Of a stretch of DNA of 64,000 bases, positions 31,215-41,750 are shown in pieces; positions within the stretch are counted from its first letter, which is position 1; every line of letters begins with the position of its first letter. Position numbers and translations under genes: made by a program. The stretch spans positions 393,270,974-393,334,973 of the forward strand of contig CM046878.1 in assembly GCA_025667525.1 (NCBI GenBank). The letters are read 5' to 3'. The notes beneath the pieces are model-generated. The model ran no database searches. It was not told the DNA's origin and saw only the letters and a list, made by a program, of their open reading frames with translations. The DNA comes from Glebionis coronaria (lineage: Eukaryota > Streptophyta > Magnoliopsida > Asterales > Asteraceae).

Positions 31215-34200
31215 TTTACAAAATCTTAAACCTAGCATCTATGCTTGAGTCTTCGATCTTGTTCTTGTGAATATGCTTGATGTGATCTTTGACTTTAGTC
31301 TTGAGCATGTTTCTTTGCCTTGACCTTGTGCATTCTTCACTTGTGATATTTGCCTCTTTGTGACTTCATGTTCCACATACTTATACTTTTAAATTCTTGA
31401 AAGCTTCAGAGTTTGATACAGCGGAAGACTTGACCTTCAGGCTTTCTTGAATTTGTTGAAGTACTAGTTGTATGTAGTATAAGCATGTGGTGACGACTTC
31501 TTCTGGATTGTACACCGCAATGCCACCTTCTTGTTACGCTGCATAAGACAGTTAGCAACAAACAATATACACGGATGAAATGGCCTTGAACATTTCATTC
31601 TAATTCGGTAGCATTTTACCTCCGGTCGGTGAAGACCGTTGGACGATATTAAATATCGTACTTGTGGCAGGTAGTTTCAATAAAGAACCTCCTTGACAAG
31701 ATTTCGCGGGTAAACCCGTTCTCTTTACTCGACCGTCCAAAGCTGACTGCGAACGTAAAGAGTGAATCATTTGGATAATATTATCCGCATGATTTGAAGC
31801 CGTCAATTCATGTTCCTGGAACAAGTGAAGTTCAATTAAGAACCGCACCATCGTTGCTTTCCAGTTGTCACTAGCTTGATTCATGTAGAATCTTGCAAGT
31901 TACCTACCAAGTGCTGTTTGATGTTAACACTAGAAGGATTTCCATTCGTCACTGTAAATACTTAATAGTATTACTCTGAATGTTCTGGCAAGATCACTAA
32001 GATAATGTGTAGAGGCCTGGAACGTGTTTAAATTCATTTAAAAATTAAACCACTGTTGCTTTCCAGTTATCACAAGTTTGATTCATAAAGAATCGCACAA
32101 GTCACCTACCATGAGCTTTTTGATATTCACTCAAGAAGGATTTCCATCTTCATTGTAAATACTTTCGTATTACTCGGATGTTCAGGCAAGATCATGAATA
32201 TTTTGCGTAGGACTCTTAAGATCTTTCTTACTTTTCACAGTGTGTGAAGAAGCAAGGAATAATGAAAGTGTGTCCTAATGAGATATTTGATGATCTCAAA
32301 TGGCTCTAGACTCGATCGTGCATTTTGGATTTTTTAGTGATCGGAGGCTGGAGAGGAGTGCCACCTTTTCAATACCAATTTATTCGGAGTGAATAAACCA
32401 ATAGATAATGTGTTGATCTCCGTGTGATTAAAACAAATACCTTTTGAGAGATATTTGAGTTAGCTGGGAAGGGTTGTGCATTGCATCACTGGGTCCATGA
32501 CGTCTTTCTTCAATATCAAGAATCATTAACAAAAATGATCTCAATAGCATATGTATTGACCCGGTTTCTGCCTAAAGTTATAAGGAGGGCTTCTTTCTTT
32601 ACACCCTTTATCTTTACAATTCTTTTTCATTCTTCAACCCCTTCAATGCTTACCAATACGTCATCACTAGCACCTTGTTGTGATTGTTCCAGTGCTAACT
32701 TAAGTACTTGGTCGGCATTCAGCTACGTTCACAATCTTTCTCCATCTTTCCTAAGGACTACTATTTCTAGCTATGGAATGTCCTTGGGAAGATTCCTCCG
32801 GTTCTAGAGGAATCATTGGACTTTAACCTATCCTACCATCCTTATGTCACCACAATCTTCATCATCGTGAATAGAGATGTTTTGGGTAAGTGTATGTCAC
32901 CATGAAATCCATTTTGAAGTGCAAATCCATTTTGCTCCCCCTTAACATATGCCACGATATCCGAAAACATTTTGCACATGTCGGGATGAGCTATCACGTT
33001 AAGTCAAACCATTTATGATTGATCATATCCCATATTAAATCACATTTTCTCCCCCATATTAAAAATATTAACCCAATCGATGTTTTTAATATCAATTGAT
33101 TTAATAGCATTTTAATAAAATTTGGGAAGAAAAATGCAAGTCCAATTATCTTCATGAATTACACAAGCTCCCCCTCAAATTAATGAGGGTGTGCTGAAAC
33201 GTAAATTAGATACCTTTTAAACACAAGTGTAAGGTATTTATTACGTGCAAAGATCATATATGATAATGAATTCACAAGATTAACAATTTACGAGGTAGGA
33301 CCTGAATGATGGAGAACATCATATGAAAGAATCACATGGCTCTTGTTCACGAATGTTGGTCACCTCGTCACGTCCCCGAGAAAATTAATTCCCGTTGTTG
33401 AGTCAAAGCTTTCCGGTGAAATGCTTGACTTGATTATGAAAAGCGGGTTGCTATCTGAAATAATAGCAAACCATTTTGAGCATGTTTTAAAAGTTTGAAC
33501 TTCTGCTCGAACTTTATTTACAACCCCGTGTCATTATTGAATGACATTTCTAGGTTCGTAAATATTATCGATTCCAGAAGACATGCTCTTTTTATCAAAA
33601 CGTTTTGAACACACAATTTTGAAAGATTTAGAAAAACCTTTTGAAAAATTCTTGAAAAATTGTGTTCAAAGTTTTGAAAACCGATTACTTGAGCTTAAGA
33701 TGTTGAATATCTTAAAGGCGAGCTCAAGTCCGAGAAGTTGTAAACTTCCCGTTGTTAAGGATAAGTTACCATTGGCGATAAACTTTCCTTTTATCTGAAG
33801 GACGAGTCCTAAGCTGACATTTACTTAGAAGTCGTGTTCATGAGCTTGAAAACTTTGACTGTTTTAACGGAAAGCTCATGACCGAGAAAGGTTAATTTCT
33901 CGTTACGAGGAAAAGTTCTCTTATTTAAAAGATACACTTTCCTTTCTGAGCTTAAAACTTTGAAGGTTTTAATACAAGCTCATGACCGAGAAATGTTAAT
34001 TTCTCGTTATGAGGATAAGTTATCATAAAAGATAATCTTTCCTTTATTTGAAGTTCGAGTTACAGTCTGACATTTAACTGTAAGTCATAGTGCATGAGCT
34101 TAAAAACCTCGAATGTTTTTAATTTTAGCTCATGCCCGAGAAAACTTAATTTCTTGTTGTTAGGATAAGTTTACCATCGGCGATAAACTTTCCTTTCTTT

Positions 34201-34248
34201 GAAGAGCGAGTTATAGTCTGTGATGTGACTATAAGTCCTTGATTCAGC
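31073..34248 (-). other. Sirevirus C 3' region, non-coding
   Basis: About 3.2 kb without a credible gene. It matches, on the opposite strand, the post-pol region of Sirevirus A (13479-15317 and 25343-26248), including the structured block and the repeated units. Repeated lines with ccgagaa...ttaatttctcgtt occur near 33890-34160. The join to the ORF at 34248 shows where pol was lost. Confidence 0.75.
31605..31800 (-). other. Conserved hairpin-rich block, Sirevirus C copy
   Basis: The counterpart of 25630-25850. On the minus strand it has GGATAAT-ATTATCC, CGGG-ttta-CCCG (where Sirevirus A has CGGC-GCCG) and the same ACGATATT-AATATCGT stem. Text such as gtcaaggaggttctt is identical. Confidence 0.65.
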
Positions 34249-36399
34249 TTAACCATGAATCCCCTGAGACATTTGTTTCTCCGATATCTGCTTCTTCAGC
34301 AACCAAACTCTAAGAGTGTCCTTAGTTGAACGGTATACAATGATTGGACCGCTTCGTTCTTTTGGAACATCAACTTTGGTACATGCATTCTCATTAGGAG
34401 TTTGTATACTTTTGCATGAGTTAGAGATATCTATTTTAGAAGCACGTGGGGGTTCACGGTTTTCTTTTCTTGTGTCAGAGGTGGCCTGAGGGGATGATTC
34501 ACTTGTCTTAGTTGGCAAACGTTTCCTTTTATAGAAAACCTTAAGTTTAGGCTTAAGTGATGTATCATCCTTTGCAATTTCCTCCCTAGTAGTCTTAGTA
34601 GAATCGGAGACTATCCTAGTTAAAGGGCACTCGTTTCCTACAAGAGTGAAAGTTCTACCAGTGGGGCGCCACATTTTACCAATGGGTTTGATTTTTGCAA
34701 CCCACTGGGATTTAAGTCTAGCACGGGAGTTCACCTCATTAAGCAATTTTTTGATACAGGAGTCATGATTTGCCGTAAAGACACATTTTCTACATGTTTT
34801 ACAAGTAGCATATTTAATGTCCGAGTAATTCCTAGATGATTGATCGACGCTCTTAGGAGATGACATGCTACAGTTAGCAGTGTTGGGTAATCTAGAAGGC
34901 ATCTGACTAGGTTGGACATTGCTATCTCTTACATGTGTCTTTTGAATAGCTTCCCTTTGACCAAAATCATGGCGCACATCAGTTGAACTAGTTCTAGACG
35001 TGTTCATTGAACTATTCTTAGAGGAACTAGGGGCAATCATGTGATGAGGTCTTGCTAAAACTGATTTAGTCACATTAGGCCTAGTTGGTGGAGTGACTGT
35101 TCTAGAAATATGACCCAAATCAACTTGGGAGGCAAACCGCGGTCTCGAGGATAGTGATCGCTCGGATCTAAATGCAGTAGGTTGTCTGACAATCGGTTGT
35201 CTGACGAACTGATTTGTAGGCGGTTTCCCCAAGATTGATGGTTTTTCAAGCTTAGTGTCCACACTAGGTCCTTTACTTTTCCTTAACTCGTTTTTCATCG
35301 CAGCTATAGCAAAAACCTTTTCCTGTACTTGGGCCTTTAAAGTCTCATTTTCTTTGAGCAAGTTATCTTGGGATGCCAACTTAGATTCAAGCAGTTGAAT
35401 TTGTTTCAAAAGATTATCCTTTTTAGCTTTAGAATCTAGAACAGTTTGATCCAATTTTCTTTCAAGAACAACGTTTGACTTTTCAAGTTTTTCAAAGTAT
35501 GTTTCAAATTTGTCCGTTTTCTTAGAGAATTCAAGTTTGGCATCCTCAAGATCTTTTGATTGTTGAGCTACAATCGTTTCGAGCTCTCTAATCTTGGAAT
35601 CAGAAGCAGTCAGTGAAGCAGTTATAAGACAATTATCATGATGTTTAGCATTTTGAACACCTTCTCCCCCATTATGACTCACATCGGATGAATCAGAAGT
35701 GGTATTTATATCACTCGTTTCCATCCCATGTTTGTCATAATTAGGTTCAGAATGCTCAATATGCGGCATTGCATCAGCATATACATCATAAACAACATTA
35801 CATTGTACCATGTTTGCAGGCTCTTCGCCATAAACGGGTAAGGTGTCATCAAAAGAGATCTCGTGAACATTCCCTGACGTGCCACTGGTTTCATGTTGTC
35901 CTCCTGATTCCGTGCTCTTGGCATTGATAGGCTCCAAGTTTTCAACCGTATGACCAGTTTCCTCTTGCATCGAAGAGTCTTGCACTCCATTATCATACCC
36001 TTGCTGAAGTCGAGATCTTTCATAAATCGAAGACGAGACCGATGTCACGAGTTTCAAAATTGTATCACGGAAAACTCGAAGCTCGGTATGTGTATCTCGA
36101 AGAAACGATTGGCAAATCACTGAACTTGCAGACATGATGATATTGAATTGGAGGAAAGGCGTGAGTTGTGTCACAAGAGCCTTATAAGCAAGTGCCGATG
36201 CAGAGTGATTAAAGTTTTCATTGTTGAGTTGCTTTGCTAGTTGGGTCAAGATGGTGAACATTGATTCCATGAATATATGACGATCTTGACCAAAGATTGT
36301 CACAAATTCGCTCCCTCCTTGAATCCGTGAAAGAGTGACAAGATGAGACTGGAGCATTTGAAATGAATTTATACCACTTTCTCTAGCTTTGTTTTGCAT
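34249..36399 (-). CDS. Sirevirus C 716-residue Gag-tail protein
   Basis: A single intact frame in a non-autonomous element. Residues 1-130 are mostly helical and Met/Leu/Phe-rich, and I do not recognise them. About 135-260 is acidic, Ser/Thr/Gly-rich and likely disordered. About 265-375 has regular Leu/Ile/Lys/Glu spacing typical of a coiled coil. About 380-520 is basic, Ser/Pro/Arg-rich. Near 530-548 is a Cys/His cluster, CKTCRKC...HDSC, and near 576 WRPTGRTFTL followed by CPLTRI; these match the distal Gag part of Sirevirus polyproteins (compare 44170-44370 in B). The end, from about 690, drifts off where pol would begin. There is no capsid motif or CX2CX4HX4C knuckle. The start is the first Met. 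A role in RNA or Gag binding is a guess. Confidence 0.75.
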   Translation of the reverse strand: MQNKARESGINSFQMLQSHLVTLSRIQGGSEFVTIFGQDRHIFMESMFTILTQLAKQLNNENFNHSASALAYKALVTQLTPFLQFNIIMSASSVICQSFLRDTHTELRVFRDTILKLVTSVSSSIYERSRLQQGYDNGVQDSSMQEETGHTVENLEPINAKSTESGGQHETSGTSGNVHEISFDDTLPVYGEEPANMVQCNVVYDVYADAMPHIEHSEPNYDKHGMETSDINTTSDSSDVSHNGGEGVQNAKHHDNCLITASLTASDSKIRELETIVAQQSKDLEDAKLEFSKKTDKFETYFEKLEKSNVVLERKLDQTVLDSKAKKDNLLKQIQLLESKLASQDNLLKENETLKAQVQEKVFAIAAMKNELRKSKGPSVDTKLEKPSILGKPPTNQFVRQPIVRQPTAFRSERSLSSRPRFASQVDLGHISRTVTPPTRPNVTKSVLARPHHMIAPSSSKNSSMNTSRTSSTDVRHDFGQREAIQKTHVRDSNVQPSQMPSRLPNTANCSMSSPKSVDQSSRNYSDIKYATCKTCRKCVFTANHDSCIKKLLNEVNSRARLKSQWVAKIKPIGKMWRPTGRTFTLVGNECPLTRIVSDSTKTTREEIAKDDTSLKPKLKVFYKRKRLPTKTSESSPQATSDTRKENREPPRASKIDISNSCKSIQTPNENACTKVDVPKERSGPIIVYRSTKDTLRVWLLKKQISEKQMSQGIHG

Positions 36400-38654
36400 T
36401 TTATGCGCTTATCCCATTTGACATGTCGAATTCAAGAAATCCATTGAAAGTCGATGAACGATAAATGACAACTCTATTGTCAGCTCAAGAAATTTTTGTC
36501 GACTCAACCGTTTGATAAAACAAATCGGAATCCAATACTCCCTTGTCTGACTCAAAAAATAAACCCGTCAACAAATAAATCTTGTCACCTTAACACGTCA
36601 CTTTGTCACGTTGTCACTTTGTCACGTCACGATTATAACTTAATATCAAAAAGTTTTTCAAAATAAAAAATTTGAAATAAAATAAAATAAAAATAAAAAT
36701 CAAACTAAGAAATGATTATCAAAATAGAATTATTATCAAAAATGAGAATTTTCAAAATAAAAGACGAAAATAAACTTAAGATAAAAAACTAACGTTTATA
36801 AATTAGGCAATAGTAATAATATCAAAAATAGGTTTTTCTATTGCCACACACGTGTCTTTAAAAACTTGTTTCTTGTTTTCTCCGTCAAATTTAATATTTG
36901 ACACACTTTTCAAACCAAAAACGTGGCAGATATATAATATACCCCATCCGTTTTTATCTCTCTCTCTCTCCTCAAACATAGAAACCTCCGTCCCTTTGAA
37001 AATCTCTCCTCATCTACTCAGCCTTTAATACTTTTCTTCACAAATCTCAAAAGTTAATTCACAAAAAAACCTAATCCCTCTCAGTCATTGTTTTATCCGC
37101 CCCCATTCTGTCTCTTTCCTCAAACTGCTTTGAAAACTCTTATCAATATATCACAATCACTACAAAACCAAGAAAGTTATTGTCTTCAAGATCAATTAAA
37201 AATTGGTCTCGGGTAAGGTTTTTTTTTTTTTTTTTTTGATCTGTTGAGTCCCTCTCTCTTCTGTAGTGTCTTTCTTGTCGAGTGTTGATGTCGAGTGAGT
37301 TTGTGTTTGTGGGTAATCGTGAGTTTGGGTTTTGGATTGAGTCAGGATTAAAAAAATGTGAGTTTGGGTTGTGAGTGTCGTGAGTTTGGGGTGTTGTTGA
37401 GAGTGTAGGATCTGTTTTCGTTGATGAGAGATGGAGTCGAGGGATGTTGATGTCGAGAGGTGTAAGTGATGTTCAAACGAGGGCCTGTTTTGGATGAGGG
37501 AGTAAAAGAGTCGGTTTGTGTGGGTTTGTGGGTTTTTTGAAGTCAAGATTAAGGGTGAGTCTAGATTGGGTGTGTTGTTCAAAAAGATTGAGTTTTGTTT
37601 GTGGTGTGAGGGTCTGTGTGAGATAGGTGAGTGGAGTCCGAGTGAGTCGAGGTTGTTGGTTTGTGGAGTCGAGTGGTCTGGTGTTTAATGGTGTCGAGTC
37701 TAAGTTAATGGTGTTTGTGTTGGAGTCGAAAATGGGTGTATTGGGTGGGTAATACGAGAGACGAGAGGGGAACGAGAGGATGAGTGAGCCAGTCGAGGGT
37801 CGAGGTTGGGTTTGGAGTCGAGTCGAGTGGGTTTGAGTCCAAGTGTTTAGTGTTGGTCGAAAATTGGTGTCGAGTCAAAAAAAAAAAATTCCCGTTATGT
37901 TTGAATTGTCTTCATTCGGAACTTTTCATTCATTCGGAAGTGTCATTCGTTCGGAAGATTTCGTTCGGAAGAGTTCTGAATCGGAAGAGTTCCGAATCGG
38001 AAGAGTTTCGTTCGGAACTTGTTCGTTCGGAACTTTTGAGCACCCGAAAATTTTCTTCACCCGGAACTTTTGGGTTTGATACGGAACTGTTGAGTTTGAT
38101 TCGGAACTTTTGGGTCAGTTTTGTTGGGACAAATTTTGGACAGTTATGACATTGGACAAAAATTGACAGTTATGACATTGGACAAAAATTGACAGTTAGA
38201 AAACTGATTAAAATGATACTAAAAAATAAAAATAAAATAATAATAAAAAAATAAAGATGGACAGTTGGACATGAAATTTGACAGCAACCAGATCAAGAAA
38301 ATTGATAGATTAAAAACAATAAAAAAAATAAAAAAATAAAAAAATAAAAAAAATACAAACTTTTTATAGAAATTGATGATTAACAAAAAATTTGTGATTT
38401 TTATATAAAATAAGTAAATCAAACTTTTTATAGAAATTTGTGATTAAATTTGTGATTAAAAACAATAAAAAATACAAACTTTTTATAAAAATACAAACTT
38501 TTTATGAAAAATACAAACTTTTTATGATCTAAAACATAAAAAACACAAACTTTATATATAAAAAATACAAACTTTTTAATATAAAAGCTTGATTAAATAA
38601 AAAATCCACCAAAATCAAAAAGAAATAAAAGCAAGAATAAACCAATCAAACCTT
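36400..38654 (-). other. Sirevirus C leader between primer site and ORF
   Basis: About 2.25 kb, non-coding. In sense order it holds A/T-rich repeats of tacaaactttttat type (38330-38580), the TTCCGA array (37915-38115), a stretch of repeated gtgagtttgggt on the plus strand (37310-37400) with a T run near 37220, a CT-rich run (36950-37000) and A-rich sequence (36640-36800). ORFs such as 37196-37582 are low-complexity. Confidence 0.7.
37915..38115 (-). repeat. TTCCGA word array in the Sirevirus C leader
   Basis: About 13 copies of ttcggaa or atcggaa on the plus strand, so TTCCGAA or TTCCGAT on the sense strand, spaced 10-20 nt. It lies between primer site and ORF. Confidence 0.75.
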
Positions 38655-38668
38655 GGCTCTTGATACCA
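38655..38668 (-). other. Primer-binding site of Sirevirus C
   Basis: The minus strand reads TGGTATCAAGAGCC two nucleotides after the 5' LTR. It equals the initiator tRNA-Met site with one extra A and is identical to the Sirevirus B site at 39164-39177. Confidence 0.9.
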
Positions 38669-38670
38669 AT

Positions 38671-39014
38671 TGAAGGTCTACGAGATTATTGGCCTATTCT
38701 ACATGATGTATTTGATGGATTAAGATGGTTGATTAATTGATAGATATAAAAGAGATGAAGGAAGGAGATGAGGGAGTAGAGAGAGAAAGGAGAGAAGGAA
38801 GAAAAGTAGAGAGAGAAAGTTAAGATGGAAAATGATTAAGTGTGTGAAATGAACAATCAACAACCCCTTCTAACATGCTAGGAGGGGATATATATATAGC
38901 CCACCCTACATGTGGGCTATATGGACTATACATTACTAAATGGATCACGAGCCCACTACTAATTATCATTGGAGCGACCGATCCTTCATAAATACGTAAA
39001 ACGTATTTCCAACA
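38671..39014 (-). repeat. Sirevirus C 5' LTR (344 bp)
   Basis: The partner of 30728-31072. The ends are TGAAGG and CCAACA on the plus strand. Confidence 0.95.
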
Positions 39015-39019
39015 AAAGC
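39015..39019. repeat. Target-site duplication aaagc, right copy (Sirevirus C)
   Basis: The partner of 30723-30727. Confidence 0.92.
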
Positions 39020-39161
39020 CCTCTCCTTTGATAGAGTGGGTGTTGGTTGTTTCATTTACTTTCTTAATAAACATAGTTTTCTCTCTCTCTTTCTCTCTCT
39101 AGTTTCTCTCTCTCGAAAACATCAACCCTCTTGTTAGATCATAGATTACCAAGATTCTACA
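39020..39161 (+). repeat. Sirevirus B 5' LTR, right half
   Basis: It continues the LTR after the C insertion: cctctcc...agagtggg (an imperfect inverted repeat), a CT-rich run and the end ttctaca. The primer site follows after two bases. Confidence 0.82.
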
Positions 39162-39163
39162 AT

Positions 39164-39177
39164 TGGTATCAAGAGCC
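39164..39177 (+). other. Primer-binding site of Sirevirus B
   Basis: TGGTATCAAGAGCC, as in Sirevirus C, follows the LTR after two bases. Confidence 0.9.
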
Positions 39178-39404
39178 ATGGGATGAAATAAAGGTTGGTT
39201 TTGTGTTGTTCATGCTTATTTAAGTGTGTTCATGTGTTTTTGATTGATTTTACCCAAGTTTCTCAAAAAAAAATCGTGTTTTTGTTGTTCCAAGTGATCC
39301 ATATATCTTATACATAGTTGTAGTAACGATTTGGGTACTTTAGATTGGTTAGAAACACGGATTACAAAGTAAAAAATATCAACTTTTTTGTTGTTTCAAG
39401 TCTC

Positions 39405-39735
39405 GGACTATATCCACATTACGATCCAGTATTCCGATCGCAAAAGCCTAAGGGTTTCTACATTACGATCACACATTCCGACAGGTATTCAGATCGTGTA
39501 TTGCGATCGTTATTTCGACCGTACAATGAGATCGTTATTCCGATCGCGTATTTCGATCGTTATTCCGATCGCACATTACGATCGTTATTCTGATCTAGCA
39601 TTCCGATCGTTATTCCGATCTAACATTCCGATCAGGGATTCTGATATACATTCCGATCAGAGATTCCAATAGACATTCCGATCAGTTATTTCGACAGACA
39701 TTCCGATCAGATATTCCGATAGCATTCTGATCAAG
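39405..39735 (+). repeat. ATTCCGATC word array in the Sirevirus B leader
   Basis: About 23 units of ATTCCGATC or one-base variants (ATTGCGATC, ATTTCGATC, ATTACGATC, ATTCTGATC) spaced about 13-14 nt, between primer site and gag start (39907). The array is on the sense strand and rich in CG dinucleotides. ORFs through it are by-products of the repeat. Confidence 0.85.
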
Positions 39736-39906
39736 ATAGAATTTGCATAACTTAGAGGATTTCTCGACTTTGCATTTCTTTGGAGACTTTACAAAAACAC
39801 ACAACTAAAAGATAACAACATCTTTGTTTAAACAACACTAAAACACATAACCCTATTTCATTGCTCGATCATTTTTGGTAATCTTTCTTCAAGTGTTTTA
39901 AAAAAA

Positions 39907-41750
39907 ATGAATCCACATTCATATATGCCGATGATGCCGACGATAACATCGCTTACTGATATTTCCATCATTTCGGGTACCGATACCCGTCCATCATTGC
40001 TTATCAAAGAGCTATTTGAAGCATGGCAAGGTCGCATGATGTCATATATTATGGGTCGACCAAGTGGCCGTCTTATGGTCAAATCAATTAAGGAAGGACC
40101 ACTTGACCCTAGCCTCATTACTGTAGACAATGTGACTTGGACAAGGTTATTTCTTGAGTTAACACCTGCAAAACAAATCATTGCTGATGCGGATGAAAAG
40201 GCTCTCTAGACTATTTTTCAAGCTCTTCCACCTGATATTTTTCGAATGGTAAGTAATCACACGGTGGCAAAGGAATTATGGGAACGCTTGACGGTTTTGC
40301 TACAAGGGACTTCATTGTCTAAGCAGAAACGAGAGTGTCAACTGTATGATTTGTTTGATCGCTTCACGTACATTCCAGAGGAAACTCTTCATGACTACTA
40401 CTGGCAATTCACCACACTGATGAATGACTTGAACGTCTATAATCTTTGGATTGCTCAGTTTCAGATCAACACCAAGTTTCTGAACACGCTACCTATAGAG
40501 TGGAGCCAATATGTCACTGATGTTAAGCTGATTCGGGATTTGCACAAGTCAAACTTAGATCAACTGTACTCTTTCTTGCAGCAACAGGAGAAGCATGTGC
40601 TCATGAAACGTATGTCTCAAGGATACTATCCCAAACCATTGGAGTTAATGGTAAATCATCCAACTTTATTATATAACAACACTCCTTCTGCTATGGGACA
40701 ACAAGCTTACTATCAGCCGGCTTATCACACTCCAAGCTTCCCACAATATTCGATTTTACATCAACCACCTACATCATATCAACCACAATATCGGCTTTCA
40801 GCATCATCATCACAACGGGATCCATATCCATCATCTTATGCTCAGCAATTGTACTCTCCTTAACAATCTCCTCCGGCTCCTGCTATCACTTATTCCACAC
40901 CTGCAGCATGTCAGCTAAGTTACTCACAACATGTCAGTACTCCTTCAAGTGTGTATGAAGCTCCACCAGCACCTGTTTTGTACTGTGATGATGAGGTTCC
41001 AATCCCTGAATTTAAACAAGGTGATAATCCTGTTGAAGTGTTAGCTATGATGTCTGCCTATCTCACTCAAACGTTGAACAAACAAGGGTATAGAAGACCA
41101 TCTCCAACAAATAATCAGTTAAGGAATTCTTCTAACTCTCGTCAACAATCTACCATTCAAGATGGATGAGTCACGGTTCAACCAATTTAGGGGAGACCAA
41201 GTTCTCTAACTACCGCTGTACGCACTTATAACACTGCTCTAAGGGGAAAAGCTATAGGTACGTTGAACATGATCACCTGGTACAACTGCAAGGGAGAAGG
41301 GCATATGCTAAGGATTGCAAGCAACCAAAGAGGAAAAGAGATGGTACATGGTTTCAAGAGAAACTTTATCTTGTCAATGCTCAAGCACAAGGTCGGGAAC
41401 TAGATGAGGAGGAGTTAGCATTTCTCGCGGATCTGGGAGTTGCGGAGAATGAGGGAATCACAGGGAATTACACTCACAATGCAGCATATCAAGCAGATGA
41501 TCTTGATGCATACGACTCAGACTGTGATGACTTCAATACCGCCAAGGCATCTCTTATGGTACAGATCTCGCTCTATGGGTCTGACCGAATTTCTGATGTA
41601 CCAAGTTCTAACAATGCTAATACTGTTGTACCTCATCAAATTGAGCAAGCGTCTCAGTATCTGGAAGAGCCTTCGGTGGTGAGTAATTCAAACGAGGAGA
41701 CGAGCAATGATAGCAATATCAATGTAAGTCCCCCAGACTTTGAGTGAAAT
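39907..41750 (+). pseudogene. Sirevirus B gag, capsid and zinc-knuckle part (broken)
   Basis: MNPHSYMPMM starts a Sirevirus Gag. The capsid part reads FEAWQGRMMSYIMGRPSGR, then a TAG at 40207-40209, then TIFQALPPDIFRMVS and KELWERLTVLLQGT (copia gag, UBN2-like). A TAA at 40861-40863, stops near 41167-41190 and frameshifts near 41300 follow. The knuckle is WYNCKGEGHM: the first Cys is replaced by Trp. The text after it (WFQEKLYLVNAQAQGRELDEEELAFLADLG) is typical of Sirevirus Gag. Confidence 0.88.

Larger units (their letters stand above)
30728..39014 (-). mobile_element. Sirevirus C: non-autonomous copia element, complete ends
   Basis: An 8,287-bp minus-strand element with LTRs at 38671-39014 (5') and 30728-31072 (3'), TG...CA ends and duplication aaagc. 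Its primer site is at 38668-38655. One 716-codon ORF (36399-34249) covers a Sirevirus gag tail and runs straight into a 3' region, so capsid, knuckle, protease, integrase, RT and RNase H are absent. The LTRs differ at two bases and one indel by eye. Its LTR start and primer site match those of Sirevirus B, a plausible helper type. Confidence 0.92.

Noticed and set aside
37196..37582. 128-codon minus-strand ORF, Thr/His/Gln-rich
   Set aside because: Low-complexity translation of repeated gtgagtttgggt text in the Sirevirus C leader, with no domain.
39405..39735. Could be a CRISPR-like array or a satellite
   Set aside because: Units are only 9-14 nt with no unique spacers of fixed length, in a plant retroelement leader. 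A satellite would extend beyond the leader and not change copy type between elements.
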